A stretch of DNA of 64,000 nucleotides, taken from NCBI RefSeq assembly GCF_020176955.2, contig NZ_JAIUCZ020000010.1, forward strand, positions 277,479 to 341,478. The letters are read 5' to 3'. Below are positions 8,839 through 17,110 of the stretch, piece by piece. Position numbers and translations under genes: made by a program. Source of the stretch: Nocardia sp. alder85J (GTDB taxonomy: Bacteria; Actinomycetota; Actinomycetes; Mycobacteriales; Mycobacteriaceae). Numbering within the stretch: position 1 is the stretch's first letter; the number at the start of each line of letters is the position of its first letter. The notes beneath the pieces were generated by a model that had not been told where the DNA came from, ran no database searches, and saw only the letters and a list, made by a program, of their open reading frames with translations.

Positions 8839-10236
8839 TTGCCGAACGACTCGGAAAACCGTGTGGTGGAAGACCAGCGTCAGATCCAGGAGTTCCGGCT
8901 CCCGGATCTCGGTGAGGGCTTGGCCGATGCGGAACTGATCTCCTGGACCGTGGCCGTCGGCGACACCGTGACGCTGAATCAGACCATCGCCGAGGTCGAG
9001 ACGGCGAAGGCGCAGGTGGCGCTGCCCAGCCCGTTCGCCGGCACAGTGGTGGAGCTGCTGGCCCGGCCCGGCGATACGGTCGCGGTCGGCGCGCCGCTGA
9101 TCCGGGTGGCGGCGGACGGTCCGGCAGGCGCCGCCGCCGCGCCGCGGAGCGCCGAATCCGGCGGCGCCGCACCGGATTCCGGTGGCCGGCGAGCGGTACT
9201 GGTGGGCTACGGCCCGGAGGAGGAGACGGTTTCCCGCCGCGTCCGCCCGGTGGTGAGCGGGTCCGACGGCGCGGAGCTGCCCGCCTATCCGGAGTTCGCC
9301 TCGCGGCAGGCCGCCACCCCGGCGGCCCGGAAACTGGCCCGGGAACTCGACATCGATCTGGCATTCGTGACCGGCTCCGGTCCCGGCGGCGCGGTCACCG
9401 TGGAGGACGTGCGGCAGGCGGTCCCGGTGTCCCAGCCGTTGCACCGCCCCGAGGATCAGGACACCGGGTCGCGGCCCACGCCCGCGCCGCCGGCCATGCG
9501 GCCGGAGGACAGCCCGGCCCGCCCGGCCCCCGTCGAGCGGGAGACCAGGATTCCGATCAGCGGCGTCCGCAAGCGCACCGCCGCCGCGATGGTGACCAGC
9601 GCGCACACCATCCCGCAGGCCAGCGCCTTCGTGACCACCGATTTCACCGCCTCGATGGAACTGCTGGACCATCTGCGCAACACCGCCTCGTTCAGCGGTC
9701 TGTCGCTGACGCCGCTGGCCCTGGTGGCCAAGGCGACGCTGGCGGCGCTGGCCGAATTTCCGGGCATCAACTCGTTCTGGGACGAGGAGAACCGGGAGAT
9801 CGTCACCAAGCACTATGTGAACCTGGGTATCGCGGTGGCCACCGACCGCGGACTGCTGGTGCCGACGGTCAAGGAGGCGCAGACCCTGACCCTGCGCGAC
9901 CTCTGCCGCGACATCGGCTGGCTGGCCGAGACGGCCCGCTCCGGCGCCGCCGCCCCGGCGGATCTGCTCGGCGGCACCTTCACCATCAGCAACGTCGGCG
10001 TCTTCGGCGTGGATGTCGGTGTGCCACTGGTGAATCCGGGCGAGGGCGCGATCCTGTGCCTGGGCTCGATCCGGAAACGGCCGTGGGTGTACCGCGACGA
10101 GCCCGCGGTGCGCTGGGTCACCACCCTGGGCCTGAGCTTCGACCACCGGATGATCGACGGTGAACTGGGTTCCCGCTTCCTGTCGACCGTGGCGTCGCTG
10201 CTGGAGGACCCGCTGACCCTGCTGGGCCGGGTCTAG
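8839..10236 (+). CDS. bkdC: Dihydrolipoamide acyltransferase E2 of the branched-chain dehydrogenase complex
   Basis: About 465 residues. A single N-terminal lipoyl domain carries the lipoyl lysine in ETAKA (about residue 57). A Pro/Ala/Gly linker is followed by a peripheral-subunit-binding domain (ATPAARKLARELDI, about 158-195), a second linker, and the catalytic acyltransferase domain (about 240-465) with the active-site motif FDHRMIDG, His about 436 and Asp about 440. It moves the acyl group from the lipoyl arm to CoA. The TTG at 8839 has AGAGG 6 nt upstream; an in-frame GTG at 8800 overlapping the E1beta stop is the alternative. No E3 (dihydrolipoamide dehydrogenase) is in this window, so it must be shared with another locus. 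Confidence 0.9.
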   Translation: MPNDSENRVVEDQRQIQEFRLPDLGEGLADAELISWTVAVGDTVTLNQTIAEVETAKAQVALPSPFAGTVVELLARPGDTVAVGAPLIRVAADGPAGAAAAPRSAESGGAAPDSGGRRAVLVGYGPEEETVSRRVRPVVSGSDGAELPAYPEFASRQAATPAARKLARELDIDLAFVTGSGPGGAVTVEDVRQAVPVSQPLHRPEDQDTGSRPTPAPPAMRPEDSPARPAPVERETRIPISGVRKRTAAAMVTSAHTIPQASAFVTTDFTASMELLDHLRNTASFSGLSLTPLALVAKATLAALAEFPGINSFWDEENREIVTKHYVNLGIAVATDRGLLVPTVKEAQTLTLRDLCRDIGWLAETARSGAAAPADLLGGTFTISNVGVFGVDVGVPLVNPGEGAILCLGSIRKRPWVYRDEPAVRWVTTLGLSFDHRMIDGELGSRFLSTVASLLEDPLTLLGRV

Positions 10237-10679
10237 TCCTGCGGCCGGAGCGCAGCGGAGGCCAGGACTTCGGCGGCCTGCCGGATCACGGCCGGGATCT
10301 CGATCGGCTTGCGGGTCGTCTCGTCGACGTAGACGTGCACGAAGGTGCCGGTGGCGGCGTGCTCCAGGCGGTCGCCGTCCACTCGGAAGATGGCCAGGTC
10401 GTAGGTGATGCTGGAGCGGCCCAGCCGGGCGATGCGCAGGCCGACGCGGAGGTCGTCGGGGAAGCTCAGCGAGCCCAGGAACCGGCAGGAGGTTTCGGCG
10501 ACCACGCCGATGGCGGGCAGGTCGCGGATGTCGGTGCCGGTCGCGTGCATCAGCCAGGCGTTCACCGCGGTGTCGAAGTACGAGTAGTACGTCACGTTGT
10601 TGACGTGGCCGTAGTGGTCGTTGTCGGCCCACCGGGTGGGGACCGGCCAGAGCACCGGGTAGTCGTCCTGGGTCGTCAC
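10233..10679 (-). CDS. Acyl-CoA thioesterase, 4HBT hotdog family
   Basis: A 148-residue single-hotdog protein of the 4-hydroxybenzoyl-CoA thioesterase / FadM group. The catalytic-loop pattern RWADNDHYGHVNNVTYYSYFD (residues about 16-36) contains the Asp and the GHVNN helix start of this family. It probably cleaves short or branched acyl-CoA, releasing CoA. It converges on and overlaps the E2 gene by 4 bp and sits between the dehydrogenase and IcmF genes, consistent with acyl-CoA housekeeping in the same pathway. The GTG start has TATTGT 7 nt upstream (complement of 10687-10692), suggesting a leaderless mRNA. Confidence 0.85.
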   Translation of the reverse strand: MTTQDDYPVLWPVPTRWADNDHYGHVNNVTYYSYFDTAVNAWLMHATGTDIRDLPAIGVVAETSCRFLGSLSFPDDLRVGLRIARLGRSSITYDLAIFRVDGDRLEHAATGTFVHVYVDETTRKPIEIPAVIRQAAEVLASAALRPQD

Positions 10680-10713
10680 CAGGCTGACAATAGCCGCCCG
10701 TCGTGGGGCCGCA

Positions 10714-10742
10714 TTGCGTGCCGCGGCGGACAGCGCTAGATT
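10714..10742 (+). promoter_or_regulatory. Candidate sigma-70-type promoter of icmF
   Basis: TTGCGT at 10714-10719 and TAGATT at 10737-10742 are separated by exactly 17 bp. Transcription would start near 10749, about 45 nt before the icmF ATG, leaving room for the GGAGGA ribosome site at 10785. The divergent thioesterase -10 lies at 10687-10692. Confidence 0.5.
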
Positions 10743-10793
10743 TAGTTTGACGTCCTACTATTGGGATTGCAATCGATGCGCGGTGGAGGAAAT

Positions 10794-13700
10794 ATGGCCG
10801 ACCTGCATGTACCGGTGCATCCGGTGCGCTTCGTCACCTCGGCGGCGCTGTTCGACGGGCACGACGCGGCGATCAACATCATGCGGCGGATCCTCCAGGC
10901 GCAGGGCGCCGAGGTGATCCACCTCGGGCACAACCGTGCCGTGCACGAGGTGGTCGACGCGGTGCTCACCGAGGATGTGCAGGGCGTGGCGGTCAGCTCC
11001 TATCAGGGCGGGCACGTCGAGTACTTCGAATATCTGGCGGCGGCGCTGCGCGAGGCCGGGGCCGGGCACGTGCGGATCTTCGGTGGTGGTGGCGGCGTCA
11101 TCGTGCCGGAGGAGATCGCGCGCCTGAACGCCGCGGGGGTGCGGATCTTCTCCCCGGAAGACGGTCAGCGGCTCGGCCTGCCCGGCATGATCAACGAGCT
11201 GATCCGGGACTGCGACGTGGACCTGGCGCAGCGTCCGGCGCCGGTGGCGGCGACGCTGGCCGGGGAGCACACCGCGCTGGCCCGCACGCTCACCTGCTTG
11301 CAACAGGACACCCTGCCGGCCGAGGATCTGGCCGCGCTCACCACCGCCGCGGCCGCCCGGACGGTGCCGGTGCTCGGCATCACCGGCACCGGCGGCTCGG
11401 GTAAGTCCTCGCTGACCGACGAGCTCATCCGGCGGCTGCGCACCGACCAGCAGGACAAGCTGCGGGTTGCGGTGCTCGCGGTGGATCCCACCCGCCGGCG
11501 CGGCGGCGGCGCGCTGCTCGGCGACCGGATCCGGATGAACGCGCTGGACGGCGACCACATCTACTTCCGCTCGCTGGCCACCCGCGGCGCGCACGAACTG
11601 CCCGCCAATATCGACGCGATGATCCTGGCCTGCAAGGCCGCCGGATACGACCTGGTGATCCTGGAGACCCCGGGCATCGGCCAGGGCGACGCGGCCATCG
11701 TCGACCACGTCGACGTCGCGCTGTACGTGATGACCCCCGAATTCGGCGCCGCCTCCCAGCTCGAGAAGATCGACATGCTGGATTACGCGGACGTGGTGGC
11801 GATCAACAAGTTCGAGCGGCGCGGGGCCGCGGACGCGCTGCGGGACGTGTCGCGGCAGATGATCCGCAACCGGGAGGCGTTCGCGTCCCGGCCGGAGGAC
11901 ATGCCGGTGTTCGGGACCAGTGCCGCGACCTTCAACGACGACGGCGTCACCGCGCTGTATCAGCATCTGATCGACCTGCTCGGCGAGCGCGGACTGTCGC
12001 GGGAACCGGGTGCGCTGCCGCGCGTCGAGGTCCGGGCCTCCACCCGGTTCGCGCAGCTCATCCCGCCCGCGCGGGTGCGCTATCTGGCGGAGATCGCCGA
12101 TGCGGTGCGCGGCTATCACGCCGACACCGCGCGGCAGGTGGTCGCCGCGCAACGGGTGCAGCGGTTCGAGACGGTGCTGGCGGAGCTCGGTGGCGCCGAT
12201 TCCGCCGGTGCGGCACCGGCTTTCGGTGCGGTGACGGCGGCGCTGCCCGGGACCACCACTGCGGGGCCGCGGGCTGTTACCGCCGCGGCGCTGCCCGGTG
12301 CCGCGGAGGCGGCGGCCGCGGTGTCCACGCTGCTGGCGGCGGCCCGCACCGAGCTGACGCCCGGCAACGCGGCTCTGGTCGAGAACTGGCCCGCGGTGGC
12401 CGAGTCGTATCGCGGCGAGGAGCAGGTGGTGCGGGTGCGCGATCGCGAGATCCGGACCGCGCTGCGCCGGGTCACGTTGTCCGGCAACTCGATTCCGCGG
12501 GTGGCGCTGCCGCGTTACACCGATCACGGTGAGTTGCTGCGCTTCCTGCGCGCGGAGAATCTGCCGGGCCTGTTCCCGTTCACCGCCGGGGTGTTCCCGT
12601 TCAAGCGGGACAACGAGGATCCCGCGCGGATGTTCGCCGGTGAGGGCGATCCGTTCCGCACCAACCGGCGGTTCCGGGTGCTGTCGGAGCACGCCGAGGC
12701 GAAACGCCTGTCCACGGCCTTCGATTCGGTGACCCTGTACGGCCACGATCCGGCCGAGCGGCCCGACATCTACGGCAAGGTCGGCACCTCCGGGGTGTCG
12801 GTGGCCTCGCTGGACGACATGAAGGCCCTCTACGACGGTTTCGACCTGTCCGCACCCACCACGTCGGTGTCGATGACCATCAACGGTCCGGCGCCCACCG
12901 TGCTCGCCTTCTTCCTCAACACCGCGATCGACCAAGCGCTGCAACGGTTCTCCGAGACCGAGGGGCGCGAGCCGAGCCCGGACGAGGCGGCCGCGCTGCG
13001 CGCGCGGACCCTGTCGACCGTGCGCGGCACCGTGCAGGCCGACATCCTCAAGGAGGATCAGGGCCAGAACACCTGCATCTTCTCCACCGAATTCAGCCTG
13101 CGGATGATGGCCGACATCCAGGAATGGTTCGTGCGCAACGGGGTTCGGAACTTCTACTCGGTGTCGATCTCCGGCTATCACATCGCCGAGGCCGGGGCGA
13201 ACCCGATCAGCCAGCTGGCCTTCACGCTCGCCAACGGATTCACCTATGTGGAGGCGTATCTGGCGCGCGGTATGCACATCGACGATTTCGCGCCCAACCT
13301 GTCGTTCTTCTTCTCCAACGGGATGGATCCGGAGTATTCGGTGATCGGCCGGGTGGCGCGGCGGATCTGGGCGATCACCATGCGCGACAAGTACGGCGCC
13401 GACGACCGTTCGCAGAAGCTCAAGTACCACATCCAGACCTCGGGCCGGTCGCTGCACGCACAGGAGATGAGCTTCAACGACATTCGCACCACGTTGCAGG
13501 CGCTGATCGCGATCTACGACAACTGCAACAGCCTGCACACCAACGCCTACGACGAGGCGGTCACCACGCCGACCGAGGAATCGGTGCGCCGGGCCCTGGC
13601 CATCCAGCTCATCATCAACAAGGAGTGGGGGCTCGCGGTCAACGAGAACCCGTTGCAGGGCAGCTTCGTGATCGAGGAGCTCACCGATCTGGTCGAGGAG

Positions 13701-14120
13701 GCCGTACTCCTGGAATTCGAGCGGATCTCCGAGCGCGGCGGTGTGCTGGGCGCGATGGAGACCGGCTATCAGCGCGGTCGCATCCAGGACGAGTCCATGC
13801 GGTACGAGCAGCGCAAACACGACGGCACGCTGCCGATCATCGGCGTCAACACCTTCCGCAACCCGCACGGTGAACAGCATCGGGAACTGGAGCTCGCGCG
13901 CGGCACCGAGGACGAGAAGCAGTCCCAGTTGCAGCGCACCCAGGACTTCCGGGACCGTCATCGCGAGGCGGCGCACGAGGCGCTGGCCCGGCTGGAGGCC
14001 GCGGCCCGCAGCGACGAGAACGTGTTCGAGGTGCTGATGGACGCGGCCCGGGTCTGCACGCTGCAACAGGTCACCGACGCCTTCTTCACCGTCGGCGGCC
14101 AGTATCGCCGCAACGTCTGA
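10794..14120 (+). CDS. icmF: Fused isobutyryl-CoA mutase IcmF (B12 domain, G-protein chaperone, mutase)
   Basis: A 1108-residue adenosylcobalamin enzyme that interconverts isobutyryl-CoA and n-butyryl-CoA. The N-terminal cobalamin-binding domain (about 1-140) has the IcmF-type DGHDAA motif with His23 and the Gly-rich IFGGGGGVIVPEEI. The middle MeaB-like GTPase domain (about 190-420) has the P-loop GTGGSGKSS near 195-205, ETPGIGQGD, and NKFE near 338. The C-terminal TIM-barrel mutase domain includes FPFTAGVFPFKRD, GTSGVSVASLDDM and HIQTSGRSLHAQE. Domain order and length match IcmF rather than methylmalonyl-CoA mutase. The ATG at 10794 follows GGAGGA closely. The isobutyryl-CoA made by the upstream dehydrogenase is its likely substrate. 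The G4 motif reads NKxE rather than NKxD. Confidence 0.95.
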   Translation: MADLHVPVHPVRFVTSAALFDGHDAAINIMRRILQAQGAEVIHLGHNRAVHEVVDAVLTEDVQGVAVSSYQGGHVEYFEYLAAALREAGAGHVRIFGGGGGVIVPEEIARLNAAGVRIFSPEDGQRLGLPGMINELIRDCDVDLAQRPAPVAATLAGEHTALARTLTCLQQDTLPAEDLAALTTAAAARTVPVLGITGTGGSGKSSLTDELIRRLRTDQQDKLRVAVLAVDPTRRRGGGALLGDRIRMNALDGDHIYFRSLATRGAHELPANIDAMILACKAAGYDLVILETPGIGQGDAAIVDHVDVALYVMTPEFGAASQLEKIDMLDYADVVAINKFERRGAADALRDVSRQMIRNREAFASRPEDMPVFGTSAATFNDDGVTALYQHLIDLLGERGLSREPGALPRVEVRASTRFAQLIPPARVRYLAEIADAVRGYHADTARQVVAAQRVQRFETVLAELGGADSAGAAPAFGAVTAALPGTTTAGPRAVTAAALPGAAEAAAAVSTLLAAARTELTPGNAALVENWPAVAESYRGEEQVVRVRDREIRTALRRVTLSGNSIPRVALPRYTDHGELLRFLRAENLPGLFPFTAGVFPFKRDNEDPARMFAGEGDPFRTNRRFRVLSEHAEAKRLSTAFDSVTLYGHDPAERPDIYGKVGTSGVSVASLDDMKALYDGFDLSAPTTSVSMTINGPAPTVLAFFLNTAIDQALQRFSETEGREPSPDEAAALRARTLSTVRGTVQADILKEDQGQNTCIFSTEFSLRMMADIQEWFVRNGVRNFYSVSISGYHIAEAGANPISQLAFTLANGFTYVEAYLARGMHIDDFAPNLSFFFSNGMDPEYSVIGRVARRIWAITMRDKYGADDRSQKLKYHIQTSGRSLHAQEMSFNDIRTTLQALIAIYDNCNSLHTNAYDEAVTTPTEESVRRALAIQLIINKEWGLAVNENPLQGSFVIEELTDLVEEAVLLEFERISERGGVLGAMETGYQRGRIQDESMRYEQRKHDGTLPIIGVNTFRNPHGEQHRELELARGTEDEKQSQLQRTQDFRDRHREAAHEALARLEAAARSDENVFEVLMDAARVCTLQQVTDAFFTVGGQYRRNV

Positions 14121-14253
14121 GCAACCCACCGCCGCGCGTACCGCTCGTACCCTGGAGGGTGGCGACCTCGCCATCGGCCCGAGCTGCGGCGATCGGCCAC
14201 CGGGTCGTGTGACAATCGCCGCAGCGGACGGGTAGCCGGACGAAAGGGGCGGT

Positions 14254-15339
14254 ATGGACCTCGCGGGAATCAGCGTCGTGGACGCCCACATCCACCAGTG
14301 GGATCCGCTCGGGACGCCGCGGGAGTTCAGCACCCCGGCGAAGCTGCTGCGCTACCTGCCGCTGCCGGTCGATTTCGCCGCGCGACTGACCCCGAAACGG
14401 GATCGGGAGTTCGTCGGCGACCCCACCGCGTACCTGCACCCCTACCTGCCCGCCGACTACCGCGCCGATGCCGGCGCGGTCCCGGTGGAGGCGCTGGTGC
14501 ACATCGAGGTGGAATGGGCCGGGCGGGCGCCGGGGGCGAAGGCCGACGAGACCCGCTGGGTGGCGAGCCTGCCGTTCGGCGTCGACACGCCCGCGCTCGG
14601 GGCGATCATCGGCGGCGGCGACCCGACCCGTCCCGGCTTCGCGGACCTGGTCGATGCGCATCGGTCGGCGTCCCCGCTGGTCCGGGGGATCCGCACGATG
14701 GTCGCGCATCACCCGGACCCCGATGTGCGTTCGTTCGCGGCGGCGCCCGGCGTGCTGACCTCCTCGGGATTCCTCAACGGATTCGTGGTGCTGGCCGAAC
14801 GCGGGCTGCACTTCGAGGCGTGGGTGTACTCGCATCAGCTGCCGGAGGTGACGGCGCTGGCGCAGCGATATCCCGAGGTCACGATCGTGTTGAACCATCT
14901 GGGCACCCCCGCGGGCATCTTCGGACCGGTGGGCCGCGCCACCGGATCCGGCCAGAACAGCCGGCACGAATTGTTCGCGCGCTGGCGCGAGGATCTCGCG
15001 GCGCTGGCGGCACAACCCAATGTGGTCGCGAAGGTCAGCGGCCTGGCCATGCCGGTCCTGGGCCACCTGGTCCCCGTCCGCGGCAACCCGACCCCGGTCG
15101 CGGCGCTGCTGGAACGGGTCGCGCCACTGCTGCACCACGCCTTCGACGTATTCGGCGCGCAGCGGCTGATCTGGGGTTCGAACTTCCCGGTGGACAAGCC
15201 GATCACCAGCATCGCCAACAGCGCGCAGGTGGTCGTGGACGTGCTCGCCGATCGCGGCGGCAGCGCCGTCGAACTGGATCAGGTGTTCCGCACCAACGCC
15301 CAGCAGGTGTATGCGATCGACGCGGACCTGCTGGCCTAG
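14254..15339 (+). CDS. Amidohydrolase family protein (COG3618-like metal-dependent hydrolase)
   Basis: A 361-residue TIM-barrel protein of the amidohydrolase-2 family. It starts with the metal-site motif VDAHIHQWDP (about 8-17), has the conserved LNHLGTP (about 213) and ends with the metal-ligand strand LIWGSNFPVD (about 307). Family members hydrolyse lactones or decarboxylate aromatic acids; the substrate is not evident. A Gly-rich ribosome site (GAAAGGGGCGG) precedes the ATG at 14254. It stands 133 bp behind icmF in the same direction, so co-transcription is possible but not shown. The next gene is convergent. Confidence 0.8.
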   Translation: MDLAGISVVDAHIHQWDPLGTPREFSTPAKLLRYLPLPVDFAARLTPKRDREFVGDPTAYLHPYLPADYRADAGAVPVEALVHIEVEWAGRAPGAKADETRWVASLPFGVDTPALGAIIGGGDPTRPGFADLVDAHRSASPLVRGIRTMVAHHPDPDVRSFAAAPGVLTSSGFLNGFVVLAERGLHFEAWVYSHQLPEVTALAQRYPEVTIVLNHLGTPAGIFGPVGRATGSGQNSRHELFARWREDLAALAAQPNVVAKVSGLAMPVLGHLVPVRGNPTPVAALLERVAPLLHHAFDVFGAQRLIWGSNFPVDKPITSIANSAQVVVDVLADRGGSAVELDQVFRTNAQQVYAIDADLLA

Positions 15340-15538
15340 CCGAGGCTGCGGTGGCCACGTTGCGCCGGGCTTCGACGGCCGATCCCGGTCGAGTCGGCGG
15401 CTGCCGAGGCCGGACCCGCTTGGTGCGGAAATGTGTAGCGCACGACCGCGGTGCGGAGGCCGTTGCCCCGGTCACCTCCGGCGATGGCTGGGTAGCGGCG
15501 CGGTCGCTGCTCCGGGCCGAGGCCACGGTCGTTGCTCG

Positions 15539-16312
15539 TCAGCCGGGACTGCGGTGGAGTGCGTGGGACAGGTCGGCGCGGGCCGTCACCAGGGACGGGC
15601 CGTACCAGGTGAGCTGGCGGCCGGAGACCAGTGCCACGGGCAGGCCCGGAAATGCTTCCGGGCCATCGGTTTCGGTGAAGACGTAGGGTTCGTCCGGGAG
15701 GACGGCCAGGTCGATGCCGGTGGTCAGTTCGGTCTCGGTCAGGGTCGGGTAGCGGTCGGGGCGGTCGGCGTGTACGAGGTGCAGGCCGAGGCGGCGAGCC
15801 AGGTCGCCGGTGAAGGTGTCGCGGCCGACCACCATCCACGGGTTGCGCCAGATCGGGATGACCGCGCGCACAGCGGGTTCCGGTGGTGGTGCGGCCCAGG
15901 CGCGTTCGGCCTCGGCCAGCCAGGGCGGAGGGTCGGCCGCCAGTGCGGTGGTGAAGAGGTTCGCCAGGGCGGTGCAGGCTTCGTCCACGGTGGTGATCCT
16001 GGTGACCCACACCGGAATTCCCGCCGCGCGCAGCCGGTCGACGTCCAGGCGGCGGTTCTCCTCCTGATTGCACACCACCAGGTCCGGGGCCAGTTCCACG
16101 ATGCGGCGCACGTTCGGGTTCTTGGTTCCGCGGACCCGCTCCACCGCGAGCTCGGGCGGGTGGGTGCACCAGTCGGTGGCGGCGATCAGCAGGCCCGGGC
16201 AGGTCGCGGCGATCGCCTCGGTCAGCGACGGGACCAGGGAGACCACCCGTCGCACCGGGCGCGGGATGGGCACCGCGGTGCCCAGATCGTCGATCGGGTG
16301 CGGCACGGTCAC
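15539..16312 (-). CDS. Helical-backbone metal receptor (BtuF-like), without a signal peptide
   Basis: A 257-residue protein of the type III periplasmic-binding fold used for cobalamin and siderophores. The start of the first lobe reads RRVVSLVPSLTEAI, then ATDWCTHPPE and ELAPDLVVCNQEEN, which is the usual VPS.TE / PDLVV pattern. No signal peptide, lipobox or TM segment is visible, so it is probably cytoplasmic, unlike transporter-linked members. The GTG start overlaps the stop of the SWIM gene by GTGA, so the two are translationally coupled. Its ligand is unknown. IcmF needs cobalamin and lies 2 kb away, but that link is only suggestive. Confidence 0.75.
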   Translation of the reverse strand: MTVPHPIDDLGTAVPIPRPVRRVVSLVPSLTEAIAATCPGLLIAATDWCTHPPELAVERVRGTKNPNVRRIVELAPDLVVCNQEENRRLDVDRLRAAGIPVWVTRITTVDEACTALANLFTTALAADPPPWLAEAERAWAAPPPEPAVRAVIPIWRNPWMVVGRDTFTGDLARRLGLHLVHADRPDRYPTLTETELTTGIDLAVLPDEPYVFTETDGPEAFPGLPVALVSGRQLTWYGPSLVTARADLSHALHRSPG

Positions 16313-17079
16313 TGCTCCAGCGTGTGATAGATCGCGCGCAGGTCGCGCAGGCCCGCCTCCGCCGTGCGCTCGTCCTCGGCGGTCGCCCGCAGCGCCTGCC
16401 GCAGCGGGATCGGGTCGAGATCGTCGACGGCGGAACGGAATTCGGGGGCCGGCAGGGCGGGCAGGGTGGTGGTCTCACCGTAGAGGTCGTCGGAGACGGT
16501 CAGGCCGCCGTCGCGTTCCACCCCGCCGATCAGGGTGTCCAGGTCGAGGCCGCGCAGGGTGAGCATCACCGCCGGTTCCTCGTCCAGGCGCTCGGCGATG
16601 ATGTAGCAGACGGCGGCCACATGTTTGCAGGGCCAGCCGGAATCCGGGCAGGTACAGGCGAAGTCGAGTTCGGCGGCGGTGCCGGGGAGCAGCAGCGGGC
16701 TCAGTTCGGGAGGCAGGGTGCCGGAGGCGAGCTGGGCGAGCATGCCGGGCGTGGCGCGCACCAGATTGATCACCTCGTCGAGGCGATCGTCGCGCAACTG
16801 CCGCAGGGTGAGCGCCGCGGTGAAGGGGCGGGGCTGGCTGCCCTGTACCTCCGCGGTGACGGCGCCGGGCTCCAGGTGGTAGCTGACCACCTGGCCCGCG
16901 CGCGCGTAGGCGCGGCCCCGGGTCAGCCGGCCCGCGTCGGCGACCTGTTCGATCGCGGTCAGGAAGGCGCGGCCCCACCAGCTGCGGGCGAATGCCGTAC
17001 CGTGCCGGCTGCGCGACTTCACCCCACCACGGACCGGAATGCGCTTGCCGTACTTGCTGAAATCCTCGAACGGGCTCAT
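16309..17079 (-). CDS. SWIM zinc finger protein
   Basis: A 256-residue cytosolic protein. The start KYGKRIPVRGGVKSRSRHG and the SWWGRAF motif are typical of actinobacterial SWIM proteins paired with SNF2 helicases. The zinc motif is ACTCPDSGWPCKHVAAVCY (about 139-157), giving the CxC...CxH ligands. SWIM domains bind DNA or proteins in chromatin-remodelling-like and repair factors. It lies 31 bp downstream of the SNF2 helicase gene on the same strand and overlaps the metal-receptor gene by 4 bp, so the three genes likely form one operon. Co-function with the helicase is inferred from this pairing. Confidence 0.85.
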   Translation of the reverse strand: MSPFEDFSKYGKRIPVRGGVKSRSRHGTAFARSWWGRAFLTAIEQVADAGRLTRGRAYARAGQVVSYHLEPGAVTAEVQGSQPRPFTAALTLRQLRDDRLDEVINLVRATPGMLAQLASGTLPPELSPLLLPGTAAELDFACTCPDSGWPCKHVAAVCYIIAERLDEEPAVMLTLRGLDLDTLIGGVERDGGLTVSDDLYGETTTLPALPAPEFRSAVDDLDPIPLRQALRATAEDERTAEAGLRDLRAIYHTLEQ

Positions 17080-17110
17080 GCCGCGCCTGCCTCCCCGGAT
17101 GCCCGCTCGC

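Noticed and set aside
7826..10236. Pyruvate dehydrogenase instead of the branched-chain complex
   Set aside because: Sequence alone does not settle this, but the divergent Lrp gene and neighbouring IcmF fit branched-chain 2-oxoacids better, so pdh naming was not used.
10758..14333. 1191-residue minus-strand frame opposite icmF
   Set aside because: Antisense shadow of a high-GC gene; no recognisable domain, while the plus strand encodes a complete IcmF.
15340..15538. Possible gene in the gap between the amidohydrolase and the metal receptor
   Set aside because: Frames here are short Arg-rich readings without start signals. Two genes converge on the gap; no strong hairpin was found either.
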